DNA from: CAVXEH01 sp963805305
GTDB taxonomy: Bacteria; Chloroflexota; Limnocylindria; QHBO01
NCBI GenBank assembly: GCA_963805305.1
Contig: CAWDTM010000003.1
Location: 558,001 to 622,000 of the forward strand
Direction of reading: 5' to 3'
DNA: 64,000 bases
Shown: positions 25,341 through 33,345 of the stretch, piece by piece
Layout: every line of letters begins with the position of its first letter
Position numbering within the stretch: position 1 is the stretch's first letter
The notes under the pieces: generated by a model
The model's input: the letters and a program-made list of their open reading frames with translations, nothing else
Told to the model about the DNA's origin: nothing
Database searches by the model: none
Translations under genes and position numbers: made by a program

Positions 25341-26042
25341 CTACTCGCGCTCGAGGGGAAGGCGCAGGAGGAGCGCCAGCGTGGGCCGCGGGCGGGGCTC
25401 CGGGGGAACGATCGGGGCGCGCAGCCACGCATCCCCCGCAGCACCGCTGCGATAGCGGGCCGTGATGCAGCGCGCTGACAGCCCCTCGATGCCGAGCAGC
25501 GCGAGCGCCTCTGCCACGAGGGTCCCTTCCCGCGGATAGCCCCGCCCCACAATGGCCCGGTCGCCGGGCGGCAGCACGTCGTTGAGGCGCGCCCGCCGTT
25601 CGGCGAACGGCCGCCGCATCCACGACGCCCCCCTGGCCCACAGCAGGTCCGAGGCGACGTAGGCGGGACGGCCGGCCGAGCGAGACACGCGTGAGCCGCG
25701 ACCCAGCCGTCGACGCAGGAGCCCGCCGTCGGGCCGGCCGGCAGCGTCGAGGACGAGCAGCGTCCCATCGAGGATCACCCCGTCCTCGCTGACCTGCCCG
25801 GGTAGATCGGTCAGCTCGGGAAACGCGGCGAGCGCATCGGACAGCCCCGCCACCTGCAGGCGGAGGGTGCCGCCCTCGATGAAGGCGAGGGCGCGCATGC
25901 CCGGCCACCACGGCTCGAACCAGAACGCGTCATCGTCGAAGGGAGCATCGACGGTGGTCGCCTGCATCGGGCGCAGGTGCTCCGGCAGGCTGCCGCCGCC
26001 GGGCCGGGTCTCGAGGGGTAGGCTGAGCTGGTCGCCGGTCAC
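25341..26042 (-). CDS. Ku-linked DNA ligase-like protein without catalytic residues (pseudo-ligase)
   Basis: 233 residues from a GTG 10 nt behind the ku stop. The layout follows the nucleotidyltransferase domain of LigD-type ATP ligases: LRPMQATTVDAPFDD, motif I region, FPEL, motif III, a YVASDLLWARG strand, PFAERRARLNDVLPPG, motif IV region and YRSG...WLR. Every catalytic position is changed: motif I reads EPWWPGMR (Lys to Trp45, Asp to Pro47), motif III LDGT (Glu to Thr94), motif IV EGLSAR (Lys to Arg191), motif V WLRAP (Lys to Arg208). It cannot form an enzyme-AMP by the known chemistry. A structural or regulatory partner of Ku is inference. Confidence 0.75.
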   Translation of the reverse strand: MTGDQLSLPLETRPGGGSLPEHLRPMQATTVDAPFDDDAFWFEPWWPGMRALAFIEGGTLRLQVAGLSDALAAFPELTDLPGQVSEDGVILDGTLLVLDAAGRPDGGLLRRRLGRGSRVSRSAGRPAYVASDLLWARGASWMRRPFAERRARLNDVLPPGDRAIVGRGYPREGTLVAEALALLGIEGLSARCITARYRSGAAGDAWLRAPIVPPEPRPRPTLALLLRLPLERE

Positions 26043-26052
26043 GCGGAGAAGG

Positions 26053-27024
26053 CTACGCGGTCTTCCGCCGACGGGCCGGCCGCTCCTCCTCGGTCCGCGA
26101 CGCCTTCGCGCCGCCGGCGGCCTTCGCGCGCCCACGTCCCGTCGACGATGACGCCTTCGTGGAGGAGCGCGGTGCACGCCCGGTCGTTCGCCCGCCCGCT
26201 GCGGCCTTTGCCTTCTCCGTCCCGGCGGGCGCCTCGCGCCGTCCCTCGCGCGCCGCGGCCACCGAGGCCTCCAGCGCCGCCATCAGGTCCGCGATCCGGG
26301 TGGGCTCAGCATGGGCCGCCGGCTGCGGCGCCTCACCGCCCACCTTGGCCTCGATGACGCCCATCAGCGCCTCGCGGTACTCGTCGTGATACTCGGCCGG
26401 GTCGAAGTCGCCGGTCATGCTGGCGACGAGCTGTTCGGCCATGGTGCGCTCACTGGCCTTGATCTGGACCTGGTCCTCGGGGAGGGCCAGCTCGTCGAGC
26501 GAGCGGACCTCGTCGGGCCAGTGCAGGGTGGTGAGCAGCATGGTGCTCGCGTACGGGCTCAGGGCGGCGAGCTGCTCGCGGTCCTTGAGGACGATCTTGC
26601 AGATCGCGGTCTTGCCGCCATCGGCCAGGACCTCCTTGAGCAGGTAGAAGGCCTTGCGACCGATCTCGTCGGGCTCGAGGTAGTACTCCTGCTTCACGAA
26701 GCGAGCCGCGGACTCCTCGGCGCTGGATGCCTCGACGAACTTCTCGATCTCGATGGCCCGCACCGTCTTGAGGGGGACCGACTCGAGGTCCTCCTCCGAG
26801 ACGACCACGTACTTGCCCTTGCTCCACTCGTAGCCGCGCACCGTGTCCGAGCGCGAGATCACCTCGTCGTGGTACGGGCAGTAGACCTTCATCTGGATCC
26901 GGTTCAGGCAGCTGGCATGGAGCAGGTTGAAGCCGATGCTCGTGCTCTCGGTGGCCAGGTACAGCTTGACCGGGATGGTGACCAGCCCGAACTGGATGGC
27001 CCCCCGCCACATCGATCGTGCCAT
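26053..27024 (-). CDS. ku: Ku DNA end-binding protein
   Basis: A 323-residue bacterial Ku, the homodimeric ring that holds broken DNA ends in non-homologous end joining. Typical segments: MWRGAIQFGLVTIPVKLY, YCPYHDEVISRSDTVRGYEWSKGKYVVV, EYYLEPDE, HWPDEVRSLDELALP and EYHDEYREALMGVIEAK. The C-terminal ~75 residues are Lys/Arg/Ala/Ser-rich and unstructured, as in mycobacterial Ku, where the tail aids DNA binding. It is followed by a ligase-like gene; no LigD polymerase domain is in the window. A TATAGT at 27088-27093 may be its -10, giving a ~57-nt leader with gagg before the ATG. Confidence 0.95.
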   Translation of the reverse strand: MARSMWRGAIQFGLVTIPVKLYLATESTSIGFNLLHASCLNRIQMKVYCPYHDEVISRSDTVRGYEWSKGKYVVVSEEDLESVPLKTVRAIEIEKFVEASSAEESAARFVKQEYYLEPDEIGRKAFYLLKEVLADGGKTAICKIVLKDREQLAALSPYASTMLLTTLHWPDEVRSLDELALPEDQVQIKASERTMAEQLVASMTGDFDPAEYHDEYREALMGVIEAKVGGEAPQPAAHAEPTRIADLMAALEASVAAAREGRREAPAGTEKAKAAAGGRTTGRAPRSSTKASSSTGRGRAKAAGGAKASRTEEERPARRRKTA

Positions 27025-27087
27025 CGATGATTGCCTCGCTTCGCGGCCGCGCCCTCGCTTTGCCCCGTGGGGACGGCGCGGGCCGTG

Positions 27088-27093
27088 ACTATA
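27088..27093 (-). promoter_or_regulatory. Putative -10 of ku
   Basis: TATAGT on the minus strand, 63 nt before the Ku start codon. Confidence 0.3.
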
Positions 27094-27234
27094 CACCGCA
27101 GCACCAAGCGTGCCATCTCGCCGTCGATGGCGAGATCGAGCGTGCCAGCCACGACATCGGTACGCCGGAGGTACCAGGCCGATGGGCCCATTCCGCCATT
27201 GCTGACGGCGGTGCGTGGCCGCCACACTCGCCAC

Positions 27235-27669
27235 ATGACCGCTTCGCCGTACTCCGTCGCCCGACCCGCGACCAGCGTCTCTCCCGAGGAGGAGCCGCTG
27301 CGCGCGTACGTCCTGGAGGACGACCCCGATATTGCGGCGCTCGAGGCGGACCTCCTCAGGGACCTGGGCTACAACGTCGTGACCTGCTCGCGTATCGTCG
27401 AGCTCGGGGACCTCATGGCGGTGGCACTGCCGCACGTCCTCATTGTCGACGTCATGCTCCCCGACGGGGACGGCGGCGACATCGCCGAGCTGTTGCGCGC
27501 GACGTGGCCCGGCATCCCGGCCGTCTTCGTCAGCGCCGCATCCCGCAGCCGGCTGAACGAGCTGGAGCCCTTTGGCCCGGTCGTCGCCAAGCCGTTCGAT
27601 ATCGATCAGTTCCGCGACGCCGTCCTGGCCGCTGTCGAGGCGCCCTCGGATCGCTGGGCCACTCACTGA
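27235..27669 (+). CDS. Stand-alone response-regulator receiver protein
   Basis: A 144-residue CheY-like protein: acidic pair LEDD (residues 27-30), phospho-acceptor Asp72 in IVDVMLPDGDGG, Ser100 and Lys119 (VAKPFD). No output domain follows. About 20 disordered residues precede the domain. A phosphorelay or protein-protein role is likely. No cognate kinase is adjacent. It is divergent from ku and lies 16 nt before the NERD-like membrane protein, so those two are probably co-transcribed. Confidence 0.88.
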   Translation: MTASPYSVARPATSVSPEEEPLRAYVLEDDPDIAALEADLLRDLGYNVVTCSRIVELGDLMAVALPHVLIVDVMLPDGDGGDIAELLRATWPGIPAVFVSAASRSRLNELEPFGPVVAKPFDIDQFRDAVLAAVEAPSDRWATH

Positions 27670-27685
27670 GCACCGGGGACCGGCC

Positions 27686-28450
27686 GTGCGCGTGATCCGG
27701 CTGGCCGAGCCGGGGGCATCCCGACGCGGGCCCACGATCCTGGCGACGCTCATGCTCGCCGTGGGAGCCATCTCCGCCGCGCTCGCCATGTCCGCCCCGG
27801 CCCGACGCCCGGAGGCCAGCGCCGTTCTCGCCATCGTCGCCGCCCTTGCGCTGGGGGTCGGCGCCGGCATGCTGGGCCAGGTGCTCCGGATCCGTCACAG
27901 CGCCGCGCCGGAGGACCTGGTGCGCCTCTTCTCCGGCGCCCTGGACGACACGTACCTGCTCCTCGTCAGCCCGCGGCTCCCCGGCGTCCCCGCCGAGGTG
28001 GAGGCGCTGCTGGTGGGGCCACCCGGGGTCCGCGCCGTGATCGCTCGCCGATGGCACGGCCGCTACCGGGTCCGCGGCCAGGGCTGGGAGTTCGATGCAC
28101 GCGGCCGGAGAGGCTGGATTCCGTGCATCACGAACCCGTCGTTCGAAGGCACCGCCGCGCGGAACGCGGTCGCGACCTGGGCGCGCGGTGCGGGGCATGC
28201 GAACCTGCCCATCGAGCCGGCCGTGGCGTTCCCCGATCGGCACAGCCGCCTCGTCCTCGAAGAGCCCGGGGCCGAGGTCGTCACGACCGAGAACGTTCCG
28301 TGGTGGGCAAACGCCATGGGGCGCGTCCAGCGCCTGAACGCCGAGCGGGTCGTCGCATTTGCGGAGTCGGTCATCGCGGCCACACGAGCACCGACGGACG
28401 GTGGCTCGATGCCGGCCGACCAGACCCCGCTGACCCGGCGGACCGGCTGA
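27686..28450 (+). CDS. Membrane protein with degenerate NERD domain
   Basis: 254 residues from a GTG start. Two hydrophobic helices (residues ~15-35 and ~42-60) are followed by a cytosolic domain resembling NERD (nuclease-related domain): YLLLVSPRLPG, AEVEALLVGPPGVRAVIARRWHGRYRV, then ITNPSFEGTAARN. In active NERD proteins the acidic residue before the VGP strand and an E-x-K pair form the nuclease site; here these read EVEA and ARR, so nuclease activity is doubtful. Neighbours are a receiver protein, Ku, the ligase-like protein and a DNA ligase. Confidence 0.6.
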   Translation: MRVIRLAEPGASRRGPTILATLMLAVGAISAALAMSAPARRPEASAVLAIVAALALGVGAGMLGQVLRIRHSAAPEDLVRLFSGALDDTYLLLVSPRLPGVPAEVEALLVGPPGVRAVIARRWHGRYRVRGQGWEFDARGRRGWIPCITNPSFEGTAARNAVATWARGAGHANLPIEPAVAFPDRHSRLVLEEPGAEVVTTENVPWWANAMGRVQRLNAERVVAFAESVIAATRAPTDGGSMPADQTPLTRRTG

Positions 28451-28502
28451 CCGGGCGGTCTTCCCGAACCCACCCGCCGCGGCACCGACCGCTGTCCCGG
28501 AG

Positions 28503-29132
28503 CTACTCCCGGGTCGTGTCTCCCGCTCCGGGGTGTCCGCTATCGCGACCGGTGAGCCAGCCCTTGGCCGTCTTCTCGTCGAGGATCTCCGCGAGCAGCT
28601 CATCGGGACGCTCGTCGTCCGCCACGAGCAGCACGTGCGCGACGCGGCGCTGCACGGCCACGGCGTCGGCGGTGCGGTTGAGCTCGGGGTGCTCGGCGGA
28701 GACGACGGTGGCATCGGTCATGGTGACGAAGCGATCCGCGGCGTTGAGCAGCCCGTCCACCGGCCGGCTCCCCTGCGGGACGTGGATGGTGCCCGTCACC
28801 CGAAAGGGCGGGATCCCGATCTGGGCCTTCACGGCGCGTTTCTGGATGCGCATCTCCGGGCGCGGCGTGCCCTCCGTGGCGGCCACGCAGAGGAGGACCT
28901 CGTCGAGCGCCACGTGGACCTGTCGGGCACCGAGCGTCGCCGTCGGCGCCGCGTACTCGGAGACGGTCGCCTCCTCGACGAGCAGGTGGGTGGAGGTGAC
29001 CTGGTTGAGGATGTCGCTCACCCGGGAGAATCGGGTCGTCATGGCGCCGGAGACCCGGTACGCCGCGGTGTACAGGTCCAGGCTCACCCGGGTGGTGTCT
29101 GCGCTGAACGGATCGGCAGCGAACGCGTTCAT
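28503..29132 (-). CDS. Unknown protein with internal duplication (DUF6812-like repeats)
   Basis: A 209-residue soluble protein. Two halves align: YRVSGAMTTRFSRVSDILNQ with HLLVEEATVSEY (residues ~26-65) against FRVTGTIHVPQGSRPVDGLLN with FVTMTDATVVS (~110-147). Each is followed by a similar hydrophobic strand (VALDEVLLCVAATE; RRVAHVLLVADDE). The pattern resembles small DUF6812-type beta proteins, here as a tandem pair. No catalytic motif is visible. Leaderless start from TAGGAT. It lies downstream of the DNA ligase gene on the same strand, 56 nt away. Confidence 0.6.
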   Translation of the reverse strand: MNAFAADPFSADTTRVSLDLYTAAYRVSGAMTTRFSRVSDILNQVTSTHLLVEEATVSEYAAPTATLGARQVHVALDEVLLCVAATEGTPRPEMRIQKRAVKAQIGIPPFRVTGTIHVPQGSRPVDGLLNAADRFVTMTDATVVSAEHPELNRTADAVAVQRRVAHVLLVADDERPDELLAEILDEKTAKGWLTGRDSGHPGAGDTTRE

Positions 29133-29141
29133 GGTGGGCCG

Positions 29142-29147
29142 ATCCTA
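29142..29147 (-). promoter_or_regulatory. -10 box, leaderless duplicated-domain gene
   Basis: TAGGAT ends 9 nt before the ATG at 29132. Confidence 0.5.
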
Positions 29148-29188
29148 GCAGGCCCGATGGCGGCCCCGGGGACCTCCCGGGCAGGCGA

Positions 29189-30919
29189 TCAGCTCGCCGT
29201 CGCTCCGTCCCCGGTGGTCGCGATGCGCTCCGTCTCGCCACCGGCTCCGGTTGCGAGGAGGATGCGGCCGCTGGCCTGGGCAGCGAAGAGCCTCTCCACC
29301 CCGGCGAGGTCGTCGACCTGGTCCGGCCGCTTGTCGGTTCTGATCCGGACGATCCGGGGAAAGCGCAGCGCGAAGCCGGAGGTGTGCCGCGTCGAGCGCA
29401 TGATCCGGTCGAAGGCGATCTCCACGACGATCTCGGGGACGACGCTCCGAAACCGCCCGTGGTCCCGGATGGTGCTCACCAGGAAGTGCTCCGTCATCCG
29501 CGCGATCTCCGCGTCCGTCAGCCCGGTGTAGGCCTTGCCGATGGTGAGCAGCGATTCCCCATCCGGAGCGCGCACCGCAAACGTGTAGTCGGAGAGGACG
29601 CCGCGCCGCTTGCCGTGTCCCCACTCGACGCCGACCACGACGCAGTCCAGGGTCGCGAGGGCGCGCTTGAGCTTGAGCCAGCCCAGCCCGCGGCGACCGG
29701 GCTGGTAGGTCGACGCCGGGTCCTTGACCATCAGCCCCTCGTTGTGGCGCTCGCGCGCCTCGTCGAACGCGGCGTCGACCGCGTCCGCTCCGCGGACGGT
29801 GGCCAGGTGCGAGTAGAGGATCCCGTCGTCGCTGCGCTCCGGCAGTCGCAGCGCCTCGAGGGCCGCGCGGCGCTCACGCAACGGGATGTCGAGCAGGTCC
29901 GTGCCATCGAGGTGCAGGAGGTCGAAGGCGACGAGCACGACCGGGATCCGCGCCACCAGCCCGGGGTCCGGACGGACCCGGCCGAGCCGGGTCTGCAGGG
30001 CCGCGAAATCCAGCACGGCCCCCTCCCGGTACGGGACGAGCTCGCCGTCGAGCACAACCCGATGGTCGAGCGACCGGACGGCGGCCACGACCTCGGGGAA
30101 GGAGACGGTCACGTCGTTGAGGTCCCGGCTGAAGAGCCGCGGTCCGTCGGTCTCCGGGGCCAGGTGCAGCTGGCAGCGAATCCCGTCGTACTTATCCTCG
30201 ATCCACGCCTCCTCGCCCACCCGGCGCACGACCTCCGGCGCGTCCCTGACCGGGGTCGCGAGCATGAAACGGATGGGACGCCCCAGGTGGAGGCGCGCCG
30301 TGGCGAGCCGGCCGGCGCGGGCCAGGGCGGCCGCCTCGCCGGGCTCCCCCAGGAGCATGAGCGCTCGCCGCACCGCGTCGGGGGGTCGGTCGAAGGCAGC
30401 GGCGATGGCCTCCTCCAGCAGCCCCTCGCGCAGACCGATCCGCAGCTCGCGGGCGGCGATCCGGGCCACGTAGCGCGCCTCCCCCGGGGTCGCCCGGGCG
30501 AAGAGCTCGCTCATGACCGCGGTGCGCGCCTCGGCTCCCGGCGCGGAGGAGATCGCCTGGAAGGCGGCGTCCACGTCGGCGAGGGTGAGTGGTGTCGCCC
30601 CCGATGCTGCGCGATGCTCGAGCAGCTCCGCGGCCGCGTCGCCGGGATCCGAGTGGCGCAGGTACGCGGTCCGCAGCGCCTCGTCGGCGGCGCGGCTCGC
30701 CGCCTGGAGCGCCGTGGAGAGCTGGACCCATCCCAGGCCCAGCCGGTCCGTCGACCCGGCGAGGGGGCGTCCCGCAAAGAACGTGGCTGCCCGCGGGACG
30801 TCCGCCGCGGGCAGCTTCCGCAGGTAGGCTGCCAGGAGGTCGCGCTTCCGCAGCTTCGACGTCGTGGCCGACACGGCGTCCGCCACCGCCGCGAACTCGG
30901 CGAACGGGGTGCCGGGCAT
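29189..30919 (-). CDS. ATP-dependent DNA ligase
   Basis: A 576-residue ligase of the LigB/LigC-like bacterial and archaeal type. Residues ~1-200 form the DNA_ligase_A_N DNA-binding domain. The adenylation domain has motif I EDKYDGIRCQLH (Lys243), motif III VLDGELVPY, the FDLLHLDG strand, EGLMVKD (motif IV) and WLKLKR (motif V). The OB domain follows with RFSPRIVRIR-like FALRFPRIVRIRTD. All catalytic residues are intact, in contrast with the Ku-linked pseudo-ligase 3 kb away. It may seal breaks in the local end-joining pathway (inference). Leaderless start. Confidence 0.93.
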   Translation of the reverse strand: MPGTPFAEFAAVADAVSATTSKLRKRDLLAAYLRKLPAADVPRAATFFAGRPLAGSTDRLGLGWVQLSTALQAASRAADEALRTAYLRHSDPGDAAAELLEHRAASGATPLTLADVDAAFQAISSAPGAEARTAVMSELFARATPGEARYVARIAARELRIGLREGLLEEAIAAAFDRPPDAVRRALMLLGEPGEAAALARAGRLATARLHLGRPIRFMLATPVRDAPEVVRRVGEEAWIEDKYDGIRCQLHLAPETDGPRLFSRDLNDVTVSFPEVVAAVRSLDHRVVLDGELVPYREGAVLDFAALQTRLGRVRPDPGLVARIPVVLVAFDLLHLDGTDLLDIPLRERRAALEALRLPERSDDGILYSHLATVRGADAVDAAFDEARERHNEGLMVKDPASTYQPGRRGLGWLKLKRALATLDCVVVGVEWGHGKRRGVLSDYTFAVRAPDGESLLTIGKAYTGLTDAEIARMTEHFLVSTIRDHGRFRSVVPEIVVEIAFDRIMRSTRHTSGFALRFPRIVRIRTDKRPDQVDDLAGVERLFAAQASGRILLATGAGGETERIATTGDGATAS

Positions 30920-30925
30920 GCGCGG

Positions 30926-30945
30926 AGTGTAGCGGCGTGTACGAT
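30926..30945. promoter_or_regulatory. Divergent -10 boxes between DNA ligase and kinase-phospholyase genes
   Basis: The 34-bp gap holds TACACT on the minus strand (30926-30931, 6 nt before the ligase ATG) and TACGAT on the plus strand (30940-30945, 8 nt before the ATG at 30954). Both transcripts should be leaderless, and each -35 region falls across the other -10. Confidence 0.5.
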
Positions 30946-30953
30946 CTGGCCCA

Positions 30954-33284
30954 ATGGAGACCGCCGGCGTGCTGCACGCCGCCCCGCCCCGCCTGTCGGA
31001 CGGCCAGGCCGCGGACGTCCTGCGCGCGGTCTACGGCGTATCCGGGACCGTGTCCCCGCTGGTCAGCGAGCGCGACCAGAACGTCGCCGTCGAGGCCGAG
31101 GACGGCAGCCGTCACGTGCTGAAGGTCTCGAACCCGGCCGAAAGCGCCGGCGTCGTGGAAATGGAGGTCCTCGCCGTCGAGCACCTGGCCGCCATCGCCC
31201 GGCAGCTCCCGGTGCCACGCGCCCGTCCCACACTCGGTGGGGAGCTGGTGGGAACGGCGGTCGTCGATGGTGTGCCCTACCTGGTGCGCCTTCTCCCGCT
31301 CCTGCCCGGGCGCAACCGCAATCCCCCGGAGCTTGATCTGGACGCCATGCACCGCATCGGGGTCGTCACCGGCGAGCTGAGCCGCGCCCTGCGCGGGTTC
31401 TTCCACCCGGCGGCCGGCCGCGCCATCGAGTGGGACCAGAAGCACCTCGCCGACCTCATGCCCCATGCGGACCTGGTGATCGACCCGGACCGCCGCGCGC
31501 TCCTCGACCGCGTGCTGGCGCGGGTTCGGACCGGGGTCCTTCCGGCGCTGCCCGCGCTGCGCGCCCAGGTGATCCACAACGACCTGACCCTGGACAACCT
31601 GCTCATGGACGCTGCCGGGCGCGTCACCGGCGTCATCGACTTCGGCGACATGACCCACACGCCCCTGGTCCTGGACGTGCCCGCGACGCTGCAGTCGCTC
31701 GTGCGCGATCGGTCCGACATCTTCGACGTCGCCGGAGCGTTCCTGTCCGGGTACACCTCCGTCGTTCCGCTCGAGCGGGACGAGGGCGACCTGCTCGGCG
31801 ACCTGGTGCTCGGGCGCATGGCCCAGACCATCCTCATCTCGGTCTGGCGAACGCGCCGCTACCCGGACAACGCCTACATCACCGCGTGGGAGGAGCCAGC
31901 CTGGACATTGCTCCACCAGCTGGACGAGGTGGGGTTCGAAGCGGCCGGGCGCCGCCTGGCGGTCCTCGCTGCTGCTCCGGCCGTCGGGCGGACGGGTGGC
32001 GCCCCGCCGGACCGGGCGACGCTCCTCGATCGGCGGCGCCGGGTGCTGGGCAGCGCGCTTGCCCCCCTCAGCTATCGCCGCCCGCTCTACCTGGTCGGCG
32101 GCCGCGGGACCTGGATGTACGACCATCGGGGACGGGCCTTCCTCGACGCCTACAACAACGTGCCGGTGGTCGGGCACGCCCATCCTCGGGTATCCGCCGC
32201 CATCGGCCGCCAGGCGGCGACGCTCAACACGAATACCCGATACCTGCATCCCGCCGTGGTGCAGCTCGCGGAGCGGATCAGCGCCAGCCTGCCCGACGGG
32301 CTGGACACCGTCATGTTCGTGAACTCCGGCAGCGAGGCCAATGACCTGGCCTGGCGCCTGGCACGTGCCGCGACCGGCGGGGACGGCGCCCTCGTCACCC
32401 GATGGGCTTACCACGGCGTCACCGCCGCCATCGACGACATGTCCCCGTCCGAGTGGCGCCACGGCCGGCAGCCGCGCACCGTCGAGACACTCCCCGCCCC
32501 GGACACCTTCCGCGCGTCCTACGCCAATCCGGTGGACGCGGCGGAGGCTCGCGAGGCGGTCCGTGCGGCCGTCGAGCGGCTGGCCAGCCGGGGCGTCCGC
32601 CCCGCCGCCATCTTTGTCGACTCGATGTTCACCTCGGACGGCATCTTCGCCCCCGAGGCGCCGGCGGTGGCCGCGATCCTCGATGCGGCGCGCGCTTCCG
32701 GCGCCGTGTACGTTGCCGACGAGGTGCAGGCCGGGCACGGGCGCTCGGGCGAGGGGCTGTGGACCTTCCCGGCGTGGGGCGTGACGCCGGACGTCGTGAC
32801 TTTCGGCAAGCCGATGGGCAACGGCCACCCGATTGCCGCCGTCGCCACCAGGGCGGACCTCGCCGACCGTCTGGCAGCCGAGACGGAGTTCTTCAGCACC
32901 TTCGGCGGCAACCCGGTCGCCTGCGCGGCGGGCCTTGCCGTCCTGGACGTGATCGAGGACGAGGAGCTGATCGAGAACGCGGCGACGACGGGCGGCTGGC
33001 TGCGTGACCGCCTGCGCGAGCTGGCGGGAAGATGGCGGTCCATTGGCGACGTGCGCGGGCGGGGCCTGATGACCGGCGTCGAGCTGGTCGACGCAGGACG
33101 CGACGCCGCGTCGGCCCTCGCCGCCCGCGTCCGCGACGGGATGCGTGATCGCGGCGTGCTGATCGGCACGACCGGGCGCGAGGGCAACGTGCTGAAGATC
33201 AGGCCGCCGCTCTGCCTCGCGCGGGACGAGGCCGGCGTGATCGTCGAGACGCTGGACGCGGTGCTGGACGAGATCGGGGCCTGA
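30954..33284 (+). CDS. Fused APH-type kinase and class III aminotransferase-like phospholyase
   Basis: A 776-residue two-enzyme fusion. Residues ~20-340 are an aminoglycoside-phosphotransferase-fold kinase with catalytic VIHNDLTLDN (Asp ~209) and VIDFGD. Residues ~360-775 are a PLP enzyme: NNVPVVGHAHP, FVNSGSEANDLA, YVADEVQAGHGRSG, TFGKPMGNGHP (PLP Lys ~619) and STFGGNPVACA. The PLP half resembles ETNPPL/PHYKPL ammoniophospholyases more than ordinary transaminases, and the kinase half resembles hydroxylysine kinase. Expected chemistry: phosphorylate an amino alcohol, then eliminate phosphate and ammonia. The substrate (ethanolamine, hydroxylysine or other) is not determinable here. Confidence 0.82.
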   Translation: METAGVLHAAPPRLSDGQAADVLRAVYGVSGTVSPLVSERDQNVAVEAEDGSRHVLKVSNPAESAGVVEMEVLAVEHLAAIARQLPVPRARPTLGGELVGTAVVDGVPYLVRLLPLLPGRNRNPPELDLDAMHRIGVVTGELSRALRGFFHPAAGRAIEWDQKHLADLMPHADLVIDPDRRALLDRVLARVRTGVLPALPALRAQVIHNDLTLDNLLMDAAGRVTGVIDFGDMTHTPLVLDVPATLQSLVRDRSDIFDVAGAFLSGYTSVVPLERDEGDLLGDLVLGRMAQTILISVWRTRRYPDNAYITAWEEPAWTLLHQLDEVGFEAAGRRLAVLAAAPAVGRTGGAPPDRATLLDRRRRVLGSALAPLSYRRPLYLVGGRGTWMYDHRGRAFLDAYNNVPVVGHAHPRVSAAIGRQAATLNTNTRYLHPAVVQLAERISASLPDGLDTVMFVNSGSEANDLAWRLARAATGGDGALVTRWAYHGVTAAIDDMSPSEWRHGRQPRTVETLPAPDTFRASYANPVDAAEAREAVRAAVERLASRGVRPAAIFVDSMFTSDGIFAPEAPAVAAILDAARASGAVYVADEVQAGHGRSGEGLWTFPAWGVTPDVVTFGKPMGNGHPIAAVATRADLADRLAAETEFFSTFGGNPVACAAGLAVLDVIEDEELIENAATTGGWLRDRLRELAGRWRSIGDVRGRGLMTGVELVDAGRDAASALAARVRDGMRDRGVLIGTTGREGNVLKIRPPLCLARDEAGVIVETLDAVLDEIGA

Positions 33285-33345
33285 ATCGGTCGCAGGCCGC
33301 GCGGACGTATTGACGGGCGCCATCGGTCCATGCACCCTTCGCGCC

